From NCBI RefSeq assembly GCF_025717065.2, contig NZ_JAOVZO020000017.1, forward strand, positions 372,001 to 436,000: a stretch of 64,000 nucleotides of DNA. The letters run 5' to 3'. Shown here piece after piece: positions 9,029 through 18,567 of this stretch. This stretch comes from Tahibacter soli (GTDB taxonomy: Bacteria; Pseudomonadota; Gammaproteobacteria; Xanthomonadales; Rhodanobacteraceae). Each line of letters starts with the position of its first letter. The first letter of the stretch is position 1. The position numbers and the translations under genes were made by a program. The notes beneath the pieces are model-generated. The model made no database searches. It was not told where the DNA came from and saw only the letters and a program-made list of their open reading frames with translations.

Positions 9029-11920
9029 TTATGGCTTGAACGAGGCTCGTTCGTCGCGCAGCGCGCGCGGGCGGTACGCAAGATCGGCGAGGCGTGCGTC
9101 GGCGGCGGCGAGCGCGGCAGTGCGTTCCGCGACGCCGGCGGCGCAGCGCGCGAGCACGAGATGCGCGCCGGCGGCGTCCGGGCGTTGCGTCAGACCGCTG
9201 CGGTCGAGCTGTTCGGCGAGCGTGCGTACGCGGTCGAGGTCGACTTTGCACCGGTCGGCCGCGCGTGCGCGCAGCAGCGCGAGTTCGACGCCGGCGCGAT
9301 TCGGATTCGCGCTCGGCAGGCCCTGGTCCGCCGCGGCGAGCGCCGCGGCCGCTTCGCGCTCGGCAGCGTCGCGCTCGCCGAGCGCGAGCAGCAGGCGCGC
9401 GCACGCGGCATGTGCCTGCGCCGCGTCGCCGCTGTTCGCGCCGAGGCGCGCGTCGACGATCGCGAGCGCGTCGACGCAGGTCGCACGCGCGGCCGGATCG
9501 CCGAGCTCGTACTGCGTCGCGGCGAGGCCGAGCTTGCCGACGCCGATGAGGTAATGGTCGGCACCGAGCGATTCGGCGACGATCGCGAGCGCTTCGCGCT
9601 GGTCGGCGAGCGCCGTGTCGAGATCGCCGGCGAACCGCTCGAACGACGCGAGGTTGTACAGCATCGTCGCGACCGTCGGATGCTTCGCGCCGTACGCCTT
9701 GCGCGAGACGGCGATCGCTTCGCGCGTGCGTGTGATCGCCGTCGCGGCATCGCCCTGCCGCCACGCCAGCGCGCCGAGCGAGTTGAGCGTGTTGGCGACG
9801 TCGGGATGCGCGTCGCCGAACGTCGCGCGCTGAATCGCCAGCGCCCGCGCAAAAAACGAGGCCGCTGTCGCGCGGTCGCCCGCGCGGCTGTGTGCCACGC
9901 CGAGTTCGAACAGCGTCTGCGCGTAGTCCGGATGGGTCTCGCCGAGCAGCTCGTGTCGCGACTTTTCCGCTTTCTGCAATATTTCCATCGCTTCGGCCGC
10001 CGCGCCGCGCTGCAGCAGCACCACCGCGAGATCGTGCTCGATGCGCGCGGTCGCCGTGTGTTCCTCGCCGTGCAACGAACGCGACAGATCGAGCGCGGCG
10101 CGCAGGTTCTCCTCGGCGCCGGGCAGGTCGCCCGCGCGAAAACGCACCGCGCCGAGCGCGGCGAGGTCGCGCAGGCGCGTCGCGTCGTCCGAACCCGCCT
10201 TGATCGCCTGGTCGAGCAGCTTGCGCGCCGCGTCCGGCTGGCCGCGTTCGACCAGCACTTCGGCCAGCCGTACGCGCGCTTCGCCGCGGCTGGCCGGCGC
10301 GTCGTCCTGTGCGAGCGCCGCGCGCAGATCGGCTTCCGCGGCGTCGAGATTGCCGTTCGCGGCCCGCACGCGGCCGAGTTCGATGCGCGCTTGCGCGGCG
10401 ACCTCGCCGCTCGCGCCGGCCGCGACCGCCGCCTGCGCGAGCGCCGCCGCGCGATCGAGCGCGCCGAGCTGCCGGTATGCGGAAGCGAGCGTGGTGGAGA
10501 GTTCGGCTTCGAGTTCCGGATGTGCCGCCAGCGTTTCGGCGAGCCGCGCCTCGCCGCGCTCGACGAGTTCGCGCGCGCCGATCGCGCGGCCCTTGCTCTC
10601 GTCCGGCGTGACGCCGTCGAACAGCGCGAGCACGAAGTTTTTCACCGCGCCGGCGCGTGCCGCTTCGGCCTGCGCCGCGAGCGCCGCCGCCTGCGCGCGT
10701 CGCGATTCGTGCAGCGTCGCGACCGTGCCGGCGACGAGGCTCGCGACGACGAGAACGGCCGCGACCGAGCCGACGCGATGGCGCGCGAAGAACTTGCGCA
10801 GGCGATACGCGACGCTTGCGCGGCGTGCGGCGATCGGGCGCGCGGCGAGATGCGCGCGCACGTCGGCCGCGAGCGCGGCCACGCTCGCGTAGCGGCGCTG
10901 CGGTTCCGGCGCGAGCGCGGTGGCGACGATCGTGTCGAGATCGCCGCGCAGCCTGGCCGCGAGCACGCGCGGCGTCGTGCCTCGCGCCCGTGCGAGCGCC
11001 TCGCGCGCATCGTGGCGCGCGTACGCGCCGGACGGCAGCCGTTCGGTCGCTTCGGTGCCGGGGCGCGGGCGCGTGCCGGCGAGCAATTCGTGCAGAAGTA
11101 CGCCGAGTGCATAAATATCGACGGCGGTGGTCGCGACGCCGCCGGCGAATTGTTCCGGCGCGGCGTAGGCCGGCGTCAGGCGGCGCAGGCCCGTCTGCGT
11201 GTCGCCGTCGCGCTCGGCCTCGTCGAGCAGCCTGGCGATACCGAAATCGAGCAGCTTCGGCCGGCCGGCCGTGTCGACGAGGATGTTCGCGGGCTTCAGG
11301 TCGCGGTGCACGATCAGCGCGCGGTGCGCGGCGTCGACCGCGTCGCACACCGTCAGGAACAGCTCGAGCCGCGCGTCGACGGTCGCGCATCTCGCATCGC
11401 ACCAGTGCGTGATCGCTTCGCCGTCGACGAGTTCGAGCGCGAACCACGGCACGCCTTCGGGCGTGAAGCCGCCGTCGATCAGCCGTGCGATCGACGGGTG
11501 CTCCAGGCGCGCGAGGATGCGCCGCTCGCGGCGAAAACGCGCCTGTTCGGCCGGATCGCGCAGCCCCACGCGCAACAGCTTCACCGCGACGCGCTGCGTG
11601 TAGCCGTCGGCGTCGCGCTCGGCGCGATAGACGCTGCCGCTGCCGCCTTCGCCGATGCGCTCGACGAGGCGATACGGCCCGACCTCACGCGGATCGTGAC
11701 CGTCCGGCACGGCGATCAGCGCTTCGGCGTAGTTCGCGCTGCTGCCGTCGAGAAAGCCCGCTTCGTCGCCGCGCGCGAGCAGTCGTTCGAGCAGCGCGCG
11801 CAACTCGTCGTCGGTCACTTCGCGCGCGAGAAACGCGGCGCGCTCGCCGGGTGCGAGATCGAGCGCGCGGTCGACGAGCGGGGCGAGCTCGCGCCAGCGG
11901 GCCGCGACCGGATCGGTCAC
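9029..11920 (-). CDS. Membrane Ser/Thr protein kinase with TPR sensor region
   Basis: A 963-residue Hanks-type kinase. Kinase domain at about residues 82-340: glycine loop GEGGSGSV (90-97), VAVK lysine K114, catalytic HRDLKPAN (D207, K209) and DFG at 225-227. One transmembrane helix follows (VGSVAAVLVVASLVAGTVATL), then about 500 residues of TPR-like repeats. Start is GTG at 11920, which overlaps the ECF sigma stop codon as GTGA, so the two are translationally coupled. By analogy to other ECF-kinase pairs, the kinase probably modulates the sigma factor or its regulon; that is inference. It ends 61 bp upstream of the secreted beta-helix gene, which may be part of the same transcript. Confidence 0.92.
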   Translation of the reverse strand: MTDPVAARWRELAPLVDRALDLAPGERAAFLAREVTDDELRALLERLLARGDEAGFLDGSSANYAEALIAVPDGHDPREVGPYRLVERIGEGGSGSVYRAERDADGYTQRVAVKLLRVGLRDPAEQARFRRERRILARLEHPSIARLIDGGFTPEGVPWFALELVDGEAITHWCDARCATVDARLELFLTVCDAVDAAHRALIVHRDLKPANILVDTAGRPKLLDFGIARLLDEAERDGDTQTGLRRLTPAYAAPEQFAGGVATTAVDIYALGVLLHELLAGTRPRPGTEATERLPSGAYARHDAREALARARGTTPRVLAARLRGDLDTIVATALAPEPQRRYASVAALAADVRAHLAARPIAARRASVAYRLRKFFARHRVGSVAAVLVVASLVAGTVATLHESRRAQAAALAAQAEAARAGAVKNFVLALFDGVTPDESKGRAIGARELVERGEARLAETLAAHPELEAELSTTLASAYRQLGALDRAAALAQAAVAAGASGEVAAQARIELGRVRAANGNLDAAEADLRAALAQDDAPASRGEARVRLAEVLVERGQPDAARKLLDQAIKAGSDDATRLRDLAALGAVRFRAGDLPGAEENLRAALDLSRSLHGEEHTATARIEHDLAVVLLQRGAAAEAMEILQKAEKSRHELLGETHPDYAQTLFELGVAHSRAGDRATAASFFARALAIQRATFGDAHPDVANTLNSLGALAWRQGDAATAITRTREAIAVSRKAYGAKHPTVATMLYNLASFERFAGDLDTALADQREALAIVAESLGADHYLIGVGKLGLAATQYELGDPAARATCVDALAIVDARLGANSGDAAQAHAACARLLLALGERDAAEREAAAALAAADQGLPSANPNRAGVELALLRARAADRCKVDLDRVRTLAEQLDRSGLTQRPDAAGAHLVLARCAAGVAERTAALAAADARLADLAYRPRALRDERASFKP

Positions 11921-12483
11921 GGCGCGACCGCGAGCGCGTGATGCAGAAACAGCCGCGCCTTGTTCCAGTCGCGCACGACGCTGCGCGAGGCGACGCCGAG
12001 CACCGCGGCGACCTCCTCGACCGACAGTCCGGCGAAGAAGCGCAGCTCCACCACGCGTGCGAGCCGCGCGTCGAGGTCGGCCAGCCGCGTCAGCGCCGCG
12101 TCGAGCGCGACCATTTCGCCGGCGATGCAGTCGACCGGCAGTTCGGCATCGGTCCAGTCGAGCGCCGCCTGGCCGCCGCCGCGCTTCTGCGCGCCGCGCC
12201 GGCGCGCGTGGTCGACGAGGATGTGACGCATCGCGGTGGCCGCGTAGCCGAGAAAATGGGCGCGGTCCTGCCACACGGCGTCGCGCTGGTTGACGAGGCT
12301 CAGGTAGGCCTCGTGCACGAGCGCGGTCGTCGACAGCGTGTGCGCGCCGTCGCCGGCGAGATAGCGGTGCGCGAGCTGGCGCAGGCGGTCGTAGACCTGC
12401 GGCAGCAGTTCGTCGACGGCGCGACGGTCGCCGTGGCGGGCACGGCCCAGAAGTTCGGTGACGCTGGCGGTGGCGACGAGCAT
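11917..12483 (-). CDS. ECF-type RNA polymerase sigma factor (TIGR02999/Sig-70_ECF type)
   Basis: A 188-residue ECF sigma factor starting at the ATG at 12483 (MLVATASVTELLGRARHGDR). Region 2 is seen as AVDELLPQVYDRLRQLAHRYL and FLGYAATAMRHILVDHARRR. The family-specific RGAQKRGGGQAALD linker follows, and region 4 is LARVVELRFFAGLSVEEVAAVLGVASRSVVRDW. This is the class normally paired with Ser/Thr kinases rather than anti-sigma factors, and here the kinase follows with a 4-bp stop/start overlap. The target promoter is unknown. The 273-bp divergent spacer upstream (12484-12756) is less GC-rich than its surroundings and presumably holds the promoters. Confidence 0.9.
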   Translation of the reverse strand: MLVATASVTELLGRARHGDRRAVDELLPQVYDRLRQLAHRYLAGDGAHTLSTTALVHEAYLSLVNQRDAVWQDRAHFLGYAATAMRHILVDHARRRGAQKRGGGQAALDWTDAELPVDCIAGEMVALDAALTRLADLDARLARVVELRFFAGLSVEEVAAVLGVASRSVVRDWNKARLFLHHALAVAP

Positions 12484-12756
12484 GTCCGGATCGTACGCGG
12501 GCCGACGTTCGCGGTTCGCCGGATACGCCACGCTCGTGGCGGAAGCGCCGCACGCGTGAAATGCGAAACGCATCACACTTTCATCGGCGCGGCGGCGTCG
12601 CCGCGGCGGCCTACACATTTCTCCCTGTAAAAAATCCAACGAGTTCGCAAATTAAACGTTCGTTTTGCACCGCCGGACTGAGCCGCGAGCGCGCATCGTT
12701 GCGCGTATTTTCATCGAGCGGGACGCCGCGCCAGCCGCCCCCGCGACGGAAAGGTC

Positions 12757-15168
12757 ATGCCGGAAACGACGACGATCGACATCGCCGCACTGCGCTTCGG
12801 CGCCTTCGTGCTCGACGGCGCCGCGCGCGAACTGCGCCGCGACGGCGCGTCGCTCGTCGTGCCGCGGCGCGTGTACGACTGCATCGAATATCTCGTGGCG
12901 AACCGCCAGCGCGCGGTCGGGCGCGACGAACTCGTCGAGCACGTGTGGGGCCGTGCGAACGTCTCCGACGTGCAGCTCGGCCAGATCGTCGTGCAGGCGC
13001 GCCGCCTGCTCGGCGATGACGGCCGCGCACAGGCGTGCGTGCGCACGGTGCCCGGCTACGGCTATCGCTGGGTTGCGCCCGTCGAGCCGGTCGACGCGCA
13101 GGCCGAATCCGTGCCGGCGACGACCGTGCCGGCGCTCTTCGTGCCGGCGATCGCGCAGCCGGAACCCGTGCCGGCAACGCTGCCGCTCGATGACATCGGC
13201 GACGCGCCCGCCTCCGGCGACGCGTCGCCGCGCGCGCTGCACTGGACGTCGGTCGTCACCGCCGTCGTCGCCGTGCTGCTCGCGCTTCTGGTGATGGTCG
13301 CCGCGCGCTACGTGCCGCCGCCGCGCGAACTGCCGGCCGGCGCCAATCCCGTGCTCGTCACGCCGATCGAGATCGGCGGCGACGTCGGCGCCGACAACCG
13401 CTGGATGCGCCTGGGTCTGATGGACCTCATCGGCGAGCGTCTGCGCGCCGCCGGCGTCGCGGTGGTGCCGAACGAAAGCGCCCTGGCGCTGCTGCGCGGC
13501 ATGTCGGCCGACGCCGACCTCGTCGCACTCAAGCGCCGCGCCCGCGTCGGCATGGTCGTGCGGGCGCGCGCCGAATCCGGCCCCGACGGCTGGCGCCTGT
13601 CGGCCGAGGGTCTCGCCGCCGACGACACGCGTTTCGAATTCGCCGCGACCGACCGCGACGCCGTACGCGCCGCGCAGCATCTGGCGCATCGCCTGCTCGA
13701 CGACTTCGGCCGCGACCACGGCGGCGTCGACGCGCGCGAAAGCCAGGCGCGGCAGGTGCTGCAGCGCGCGCAGGCGGCGATCCTCGGCAACGATCTCGAC
13801 GCCGCGCGCGACATCCTCGCGACGGCGCCGCAGCTTGCGTCGCTCGAACCGCAGCGCCGCTACCGCCTCGCCGAAATCGACTTCCGCGCCGGCCGGCTCG
13901 CCGAGGCCGACACGGCGCTGACGGCGCTCCTGGCTGACGCCGACGCCGCGTTCCGTCCGACCGTGCTGAATCTGCGCGGCGCGGTGCGCGTGCGCAACGA
14001 GCAGTACGCGCTCGCGCGCGTCGACTTTCAGGCCGTCATCGACGCCGCGGGCGACGCGACCGATCCGGTCGATCTCGGCAAGGCGCTGATGGGCCGCGGC
14101 ATCACGATCCTGTTCAGCGAAGCGCCCGAACGCACCGCGGGGGTCGCCGACCTCGGCCGCGCGCGCACGCTGTTCGACAACGCCGGCGACCGGCTCGCCG
14201 TCGCGCGCGTCGACGCGAACCTCGGCGCGGCCGAAGTGCTGCACGGGCGCCACGCGAACGCGCTCGCGCACTACGCGGCGGCGGCGCAGCGGTTCGAGGA
14301 GCTCGGCGCGGTCAACGAGTCGATCACGAACCTGTCGAACATGATCGACTGCCAGCGCAAGCTGCTGCGCTGGCACGACGCGCTCGCCACGAGCGAACGC
14401 GCGCGGGCGCTGCTGCCGCGCGTGGTCGACCCGAAATGGCGGCTCGATCTCGCGCAGCGGCACATCGAAGCGCTGCTCGGCGTCGGCCGCCTCGGCGACG
14501 CGCTCGCGCTGCTGCCCGAACTCGACCTGCCGGTGGAACCCCGGCACGCGTTTCTCGCCAGCCGCGGTCGCGAACTGCGCGCGGAACTCGCCTGGGAACT
14601 CGGCGACGTCGCGGCGGCGCTCGACTTTGCGCGCGCCGCGCTCGCGCAGCGGCCCGCGCACGATTTCTGGCACGACGAAGAACTCGCGCTCGGCATCTAC
14701 GTGCGCGCGGCGATCGCGCGCGGCCTGCGCGACGACGCCGACCCGATCGTCGCCGCGCTCGCCGCGCGCGTGCGCGACCCGGCCGCCGACATCGAGCCGC
14801 GCCTGCGCATCGCCTATGCCGAATGGGCCTATGCGCTCGGCAGGCGCAACGAGGCGCTCGAACAGCTGCGCATCGCGCAGGCGCACGCCGAGGCGCGCGG
14901 CGTGCCGATCGACGTGGTCGCGGTCGCCGCCTCGCTCGGTCCGATGCTGCTGCGCGAAGGGCGCGTCGACGAATCGGCCGCGGTGATCGGTCGCGTCGCG
15001 GTGTGGGCCGACCACGACTTCACCAGCGCGGTGCTGCAGGCGCGCCTCGTCCGGCAGCACGCGGGCGCCGACCGCGGCGACGCGGCGCTCGAGCGCGTGC
15101 GTGCGCTCGCCGGCGAGCGGCGCATACCGGCCGAACTCGTCGCGCGCAGCCTCACGCGCGCCGAGTAA
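12757..15168 (+). CDS. Winged-helix DNA-binding, membrane-anchored TPR regulator (second of three)
   Basis: An 803-residue protein. The N-terminal OmpR-type winged helix (about residues 10-108) runs from FGAFVLDGAARELRRDG to RTVPGYGYRWVAP. A Pro/Ala linker, one transmembrane helix (VVTAVVAVLLALLVMVAARYV at about 166-187) and a long helical C-terminal part follow. The C-terminal part begins LVTPIEIGGDVGADNRWMRLGLMDLIGERL and carries degenerate TPR repeats. It is clearly paralogous to the regulator at 36766-39114 (both have RLGLMDxxGxRLxAAGVxVxP after the membrane helix) and more distantly to the one at 1237. The ATG at 12757 follows GGAAAGG. It is divergent from the ECF sigma gene. Signal and targets unknown. 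Confidence 0.85.
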   Translation: MPETTTIDIAALRFGAFVLDGAARELRRDGASLVVPRRVYDCIEYLVANRQRAVGRDELVEHVWGRANVSDVQLGQIVVQARRLLGDDGRAQACVRTVPGYGYRWVAPVEPVDAQAESVPATTVPALFVPAIAQPEPVPATLPLDDIGDAPASGDASPRALHWTSVVTAVVAVLLALLVMVAARYVPPPRELPAGANPVLVTPIEIGGDVGADNRWMRLGLMDLIGERLRAAGVAVVPNESALALLRGMSADADLVALKRRARVGMVVRARAESGPDGWRLSAEGLAADDTRFEFAATDRDAVRAAQHLAHRLLDDFGRDHGGVDARESQARQVLQRAQAAILGNDLDAARDILATAPQLASLEPQRRYRLAEIDFRAGRLAEADTALTALLADADAAFRPTVLNLRGAVRVRNEQYALARVDFQAVIDAAGDATDPVDLGKALMGRGITILFSEAPERTAGVADLGRARTLFDNAGDRLAVARVDANLGAAEVLHGRHANALAHYAAAAQRFEELGAVNESITNLSNMIDCQRKLLRWHDALATSERARALLPRVVDPKWRLDLAQRHIEALLGVGRLGDALALLPELDLPVEPRHAFLASRGRELRAELAWELGDVAAALDFARAALAQRPAHDFWHDEELALGIYVRAAIARGLRDDADPIVAALAARVRDPAADIEPRLRIAYAEWAYALGRRNEALEQLRIAQAHAEARGVPIDVVAVAASLGPMLLREGRVDESAAVIGRVAVWADHDFTSAVLQARLVRQHAGADRGDAALERVRALAGERRIPAELVARSLTRAE

Positions 15169-15322
15169 TCCGTTCGGAGCGTCGTCGGAGCGCGATCGGA
15201 ATGACCGGAGAAACCGCCGCGGGCACGCTCGCGGCGCGATGCGTTGTCATCGCACAAGTGCATAACGGGAGCTGTGGAACAGGGAAGATCGCAACGACGC
15301 CACCACCTTTCGGGAGAGAAGC

Positions 15323-17134
15323 ATGCAACGTTCATTGCTGTCGATCGGATTGACGCTGACCCTCGCCGCGCTGCTGCCGGCCGCCGCCGGCGCGCAGACC
15401 GACCCCGCGCTCGAGACGCGCATCGCGTCCGAGGCCGCCGCGCTGCGCGCCGAACGCGCCGCGTATCCGGCGTCGTTCAGTGCCGCCTACAAAGCCTATC
15501 CGACGCTCGCGCGCGGCCAGCTCGAAGCGCTCGCGTGGGTGCAGACGCGCTGGAGCACGCCGAGGTACGACAAGGGCGACAACCATCTCGACCTGCCGCG
15601 CGCGTACGGCGTGATGGGCCTGTATCGCGGCGAAGGCTTCGACGACCAGGTCGGCCGCGCGGCACGGCTGCTCGGCGTATCGGCGCAGGCCGTGATCGAC
15701 GATCCGCGCCTGAACATCCTCGGCGCCGCGGCGCTGCTCGACGCGGCGAAGGCGTCGGCCGGCAAGGGCGCGAGCGAAGCGGCCGTGCTCGCCGCGTATG
15801 CCGGCTTCGCGCCGGCGAAGGAAAGCGCGCTGCAGTCGTTCGCGCGCGAAAGCTTCGCGTACGACGTGCTGTTCGCGCTCGACCGCGGCGTCGACGACGA
15901 CGGCGTGCGCGTGCCCGAGCGGGCGATCGAGTGGGAACGCGAATTCGCGCCCGACGCGCTGGTGCGCCAGAAGGCGCCGTTCGTGCGTCTCGACGCCGCG
16001 CGCGACCGCGTCGAGACGAGCGACTACTTCGTCGACCCGCAGACCGAAACGCTCAAGCCGCAGGTGCCGGCCGCGACCGAAAGCACCGACTACGGCCCGG
16101 CGTTGTGGGTGGCGTCGCCGTACCACTCCACGCGGTCGGCCAACGCGAGCGCGGTGACGATCCACACGATGCAGGGCAGCTATTCGGGTTCGATCTCGTG
16201 GTTCCAGAACAACCCGAACTCGGTCAGCGCACACTATCTCGTGCGCAGCTCCGACGGCCAGATCACGCAGATGGTGCGCGAAAACCGCGCCGCGCATCAC
16301 GTGCTGTCGCACAACGGCTATACGCTGGGCATCGAGCACGAAGGATTCGTGAACAATGCGAGCTGGTATACCACCGCGATGTACAACGCGTCGGCGCTGC
16401 TGACGCGGCACTTCTGCTCGGCGTGGTCGATCAACTGCGCGACGGCGTACAACGGCAACGCGTCGAGCGGCGCGAACGTGCTGCCCGACAGCGTGCGCAT
16501 CAAGGGCCACCAGCACTATTCCGGCAATACGCACACCGATCCCGGCATCAACTGGGACTGGCGCCGCTACTACACCCTGCTCAATCCGGGCAGCGGCGGC
16601 ACGACGCGCGTGTTCGACACGTTCGAGGCGAACGAAGGCCACTTCACGAACAGCCCGACGTATTCGGGCAGCACGGTCGGCATCGGCGCGGATTCGGCGT
16701 CCGAGCGCATCTGCACGACCGCGCGCAACGGCAGCTGCTCGGAGCAGGTCAAGCTCGTCGACGACACGGCGACGACGGCCGCGTGGTCGGTGCGGTTCCT
16801 CTCGGGCGGCGGCGCGGCGGGATCGAACACGAGTTTCTCGCGCGACGGGCAGGTCGGCTTCTGGGCGTACACCGGTGCGACGGGCGTGACCGTGGCGGTC
16901 GGCGTCGACGACAGCGACGGCACGGAGCAGTCGACGTACAAGACGCTGCCGGCGAACACGTGGACGTACGTCGAATGGTCGCTGACCGACGCGAACCAGT
17001 GGAACGCGTGGGTCGGCGGCAACGGCGCGATCACGGCGGCGAACGTCACGCTCGATGCGATCTGGATCGATCACGCCAACACGGCGTACACGATCTATGT
17101 CTACATCGACGACGTGCAGTGGCAGTCGAACTGA
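15323..17134 (+). CDS. Secreted N-acetylmuramoyl-L-alanine amidase (Amidase_2) with N-terminal lytic-enzyme-like domain
   Basis: A 603-residue protein with signal peptide MQRSLLSIGLTLTLAALLPA. Residues about 30-185 resemble a transglycosylase-like helical domain (YGVMGLYRGEGFDDQVGRAA, NILGAAALLDAA). Residues about 258-420 are a zinc amidase domain: H281 in TIHTMQGS, SAHYLV, catalytic-region GIEHEG (E338/E340), H404 and D406 in HTDPG. The last ~170 residues form a beta-rich domain with a carbohydrate-binding look (FEANEGHFTNSP...VYIDDVQW). It should cut the lactyl-peptide bond of peptidoglycan outside the cell. GGGAGA precedes the ATG. It has no C-terminal GF tag, unlike other secreted proteins here. 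A strong hairpin follows. Confidence 0.88.
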   Translation: MQRSLLSIGLTLTLAALLPAAAGAQTDPALETRIASEAAALRAERAAYPASFSAAYKAYPTLARGQLEALAWVQTRWSTPRYDKGDNHLDLPRAYGVMGLYRGEGFDDQVGRAARLLGVSAQAVIDDPRLNILGAAALLDAAKASAGKGASEAAVLAAYAGFAPAKESALQSFARESFAYDVLFALDRGVDDDGVRVPERAIEWEREFAPDALVRQKAPFVRLDAARDRVETSDYFVDPQTETLKPQVPAATESTDYGPALWVASPYHSTRSANASAVTIHTMQGSYSGSISWFQNNPNSVSAHYLVRSSDGQITQMVRENRAAHHVLSHNGYTLGIEHEGFVNNASWYTTAMYNASALLTRHFCSAWSINCATAYNGNASSGANVLPDSVRIKGHQHYSGNTHTDPGINWDWRRYYTLLNPGSGGTTRVFDTFEANEGHFTNSPTYSGSTVGIGADSASERICTTARNGSCSEQVKLVDDTATTAAWSVRFLSGGGAAGSNTSFSRDGQVGFWAYTGATGVTVAVGVDDSDGTEQSTYKTLPANTWTYVEWSLTDANQWNAWVGGNGAITAANVTLDAIWIDHANTAYTIYVYIDDVQWQSN

Positions 17135-17140
17135 AGTAAG

Positions 17141-17183
17141 GCGAGCCGGAAGAAAGGACGCGATGTTCTTTCTTCCGGCTCGC
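17141..17183. terminator. Bidirectional hairpin terminator
   Basis: A perfect 16-bp stem, GCGAGCCGGAAGAAAG (17141-17156) with its complement at 17168-17183, and an 11-nt loop. It sits exactly between the convergent amidase and thioredoxin-like genes. Confidence 0.8.
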
Positions 17184-17188
17184 GCTGT

Positions 17189-17566
17189 TCAGGTTTGCAG
17201 TTCGGCGATCTGCTTGTCGATTGCCTCGACGAACGCCTCCGGACCGGGCCACGACGTGATGCGCCCGATCTTGCGCGCGCCGCGAAACACGAAGAACACC
17301 GGAATGCCGTGCAGGCCGAAGCGATGCGCCATCGCCTCGTCGTCGTAGACGTTGTCGTGCAGCCAGCGCACGGCGGGCCAGTGGAAACGGTCGGGCCGCG
17401 CGAGCAATGCGCGCTTGGCGATGTCGCAGTTCGGACAGTCGCGGCCCCACAAAAACAGGATGGTCAGCGGCGGTGCGTCTTCGTCGAGCACGGCGTCGAG
17501 CTGCGCGCTCGTGACGGCGCGCATCGCGAAGCGGTCGAAGAAATCGGGAACGGCGCTGTCGCTCAT
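17189..17566 (-). CDS. Thioredoxin-family protein with CPNC active site
   Basis: 125 residues, cytoplasmic (no signal peptide). The thioredoxin fold is indicated by ILFLWGRDCPNCDIAKRALL (C44-x-x-C47), the conserved cis-proline segment HGIPVFFVFRGARKIGRI and the last helix. The CPNC dipeptide differs from the CGPC of thioredoxin 1 and resembles thioredoxin-like proteins of unknown partners. A disulfide reductase or chaperone-type role is likely. Upstream genes at 17624 and 17961 are on the same strand and may be co-transcribed. Confidence 0.85.
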   Translation of the reverse strand: MSDSAVPDFFDRFAMRAVTSAQLDAVLDEDAPPLTILFLWGRDCPNCDIAKRALLARPDRFHWPAVRWLHDNVYDDEAMAHRFGLHGIPVFFVFRGARKIGRITSWPGPEAFVEAIDKQIAELQT

Positions 17567-17623
17567 CGAACGATCCGCATCGCGGGGAAGACGCGCAACG
17601 AGTGGGTTCGCGCGACGGCGAAT

Positions 17624-17878
17624 TCAAGCGTCCGCATCGCGGGCGGCGCGCTTCTCGCGCGACAGCAGCCACAGCCACGTCGCGACGGCGACGGCGACGC
17701 CGCAGATCGGAACCAGCGCGGCCGTGATTCCGAGTCCGGCGAAGCGGCACAGGATGCCCTCGGCGTTGAATTCCTTCGGGCAGACGAGAAACGACAGCGT
17801 GTCGAAGTGATGGATCGCAACGATGAGCGCGAAGAACGTCGCGACGAGCGTGGCGGCGAGCCCGGCGAGGAGTTTCAT
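17624..17878 (-). CDS. Small inner-membrane protein, two predicted transmembrane helices
   Basis: 84 residues starting MKLLAGLAATLVATFFALIV. A first membrane helix is followed by a short Cys-containing loop (SFLVCPKEFNAEGILCRFAG) and a second helix (ITAALVPICGVAVAVATWLWLL) with a basic tail (SREKRAARDADA). The two loop cysteines could form a periplasmic disulfide, which is notable next to a thioredoxin-like gene. The start at 17878 gives a clean first helix. Family not recognised. Confidence 0.6.
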   Translation of the reverse strand: MKLLAGLAATLVATFFALIVAIHHFDTLSFLVCPKEFNAEGILCRFAGLGITAALVPICGVAVAVATWLWLLSREKRAARDADA

Positions 17879-17960
17879 CGAGCGGCGGCACGCGTATCGG
17901 CTGAGAGGTTCGCGATCATGCCTGATTTTATGCTTCGCGACGCCGACTCTCGTGCCGGCC

Positions 17961-18503
17961 CTATCGCGTATAGACCGCAAGATCGCTCGGCGTGCCGACG
18001 ATGAAGCTCCGGCCGGTGCAGGAAAAACCGCAGGCGCGCAGTTCCGATTCCGTATGCAGCTTGTGCATGGCGGCGGGTTGTTCCCGTGACGAATCGTGCG
18101 GATGGGAATCGGGCTCCTTCAGCAGCACGTCCGTGTCCGGCCAATCGGGCGCGGCGAGTTCAATCGACCAGCCGTCCGAGGTGTACAGCGGCAAGCCGCC
18201 GCCGGTCAGGCCGGCGACGCGCAGCGTCTTGCCGGCGAGCGGGCCGATGCCTTCGGCTTCGAGCAGTTGTTGGTCTTCCCAATAGTCGCTCGGGTCGCGC
18301 GCGATCTTTTCGCCGGTGCGGCAGTCGATGACGCTGCGCCCCGACGCGGAAACGACGAGCAGCAGCTCCGAGTCGCGGTCGAAGCCGGCCGCGCGCAGGC
18401 CGCCGACGGCCATGACGGTCGAGCGGCGCCAGGGCGCCGGCGGAAGCACCTTGGGGAGCGCGCGCAGGCGTGCTCTGAGCAATGCATGCTGATCGGCCGG
18501 CAT
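17961..18503 (-). CDS. Hypothetical protein, 180 residues
   Basis: Begins MPADQHALLRARLRALPKVLPP. It has a central VMAVGGLRAAGFDRDSELLLV segment followed by SGRSVIDCRTGEKIARDPSDYWED, which looks like a small beta-sheet protein seen as an uncharacterised family in several bacteria. No signal peptide and no known catalytic motif. Five or so Cys/His residues near the C-terminus (MHKLHTESELRACGFSCTG) could bind metal, but spacing does not match a named motif. Function unknown. Confidence 0.65.
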   Translation of the reverse strand: MPADQHALLRARLRALPKVLPPAPWRRSTVMAVGGLRAAGFDRDSELLLVVSASGRSVIDCRTGEKIARDPSDYWEDQQLLEAEGIGPLAGKTLRVAGLTGGGLPLYTSDGWSIELAAPDWPDTDVLLKEPDSHPHDSSREQPAAMHKLHTESELRACGFSCTGRSFIVGTPSDLAVYTR

Positions 18504-18567
18504 TTCGCGACTCGCGTGGATGTGTGCGGTGTTCCGACTATGTCGACAACCGCGATGCCGCCGCAAC

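Noticed and set aside
8774-11941. A 1,055-codon + strand frame opposite the kinase
   Set aside because: Antisense of a clear Ser/Thr kinase; composition is shadow-like and no domain could be recognised.
12643-12668. GTTCG direct repeats and an imperfect GCAAA/TTTTGC palindrome in the ECF/regulator divergent spacer
   Set aside because: Spacing is 15 bp, not a helical-turn multiple, and the palindrome is weak; it could be promoter AT-richness rather than an operator.
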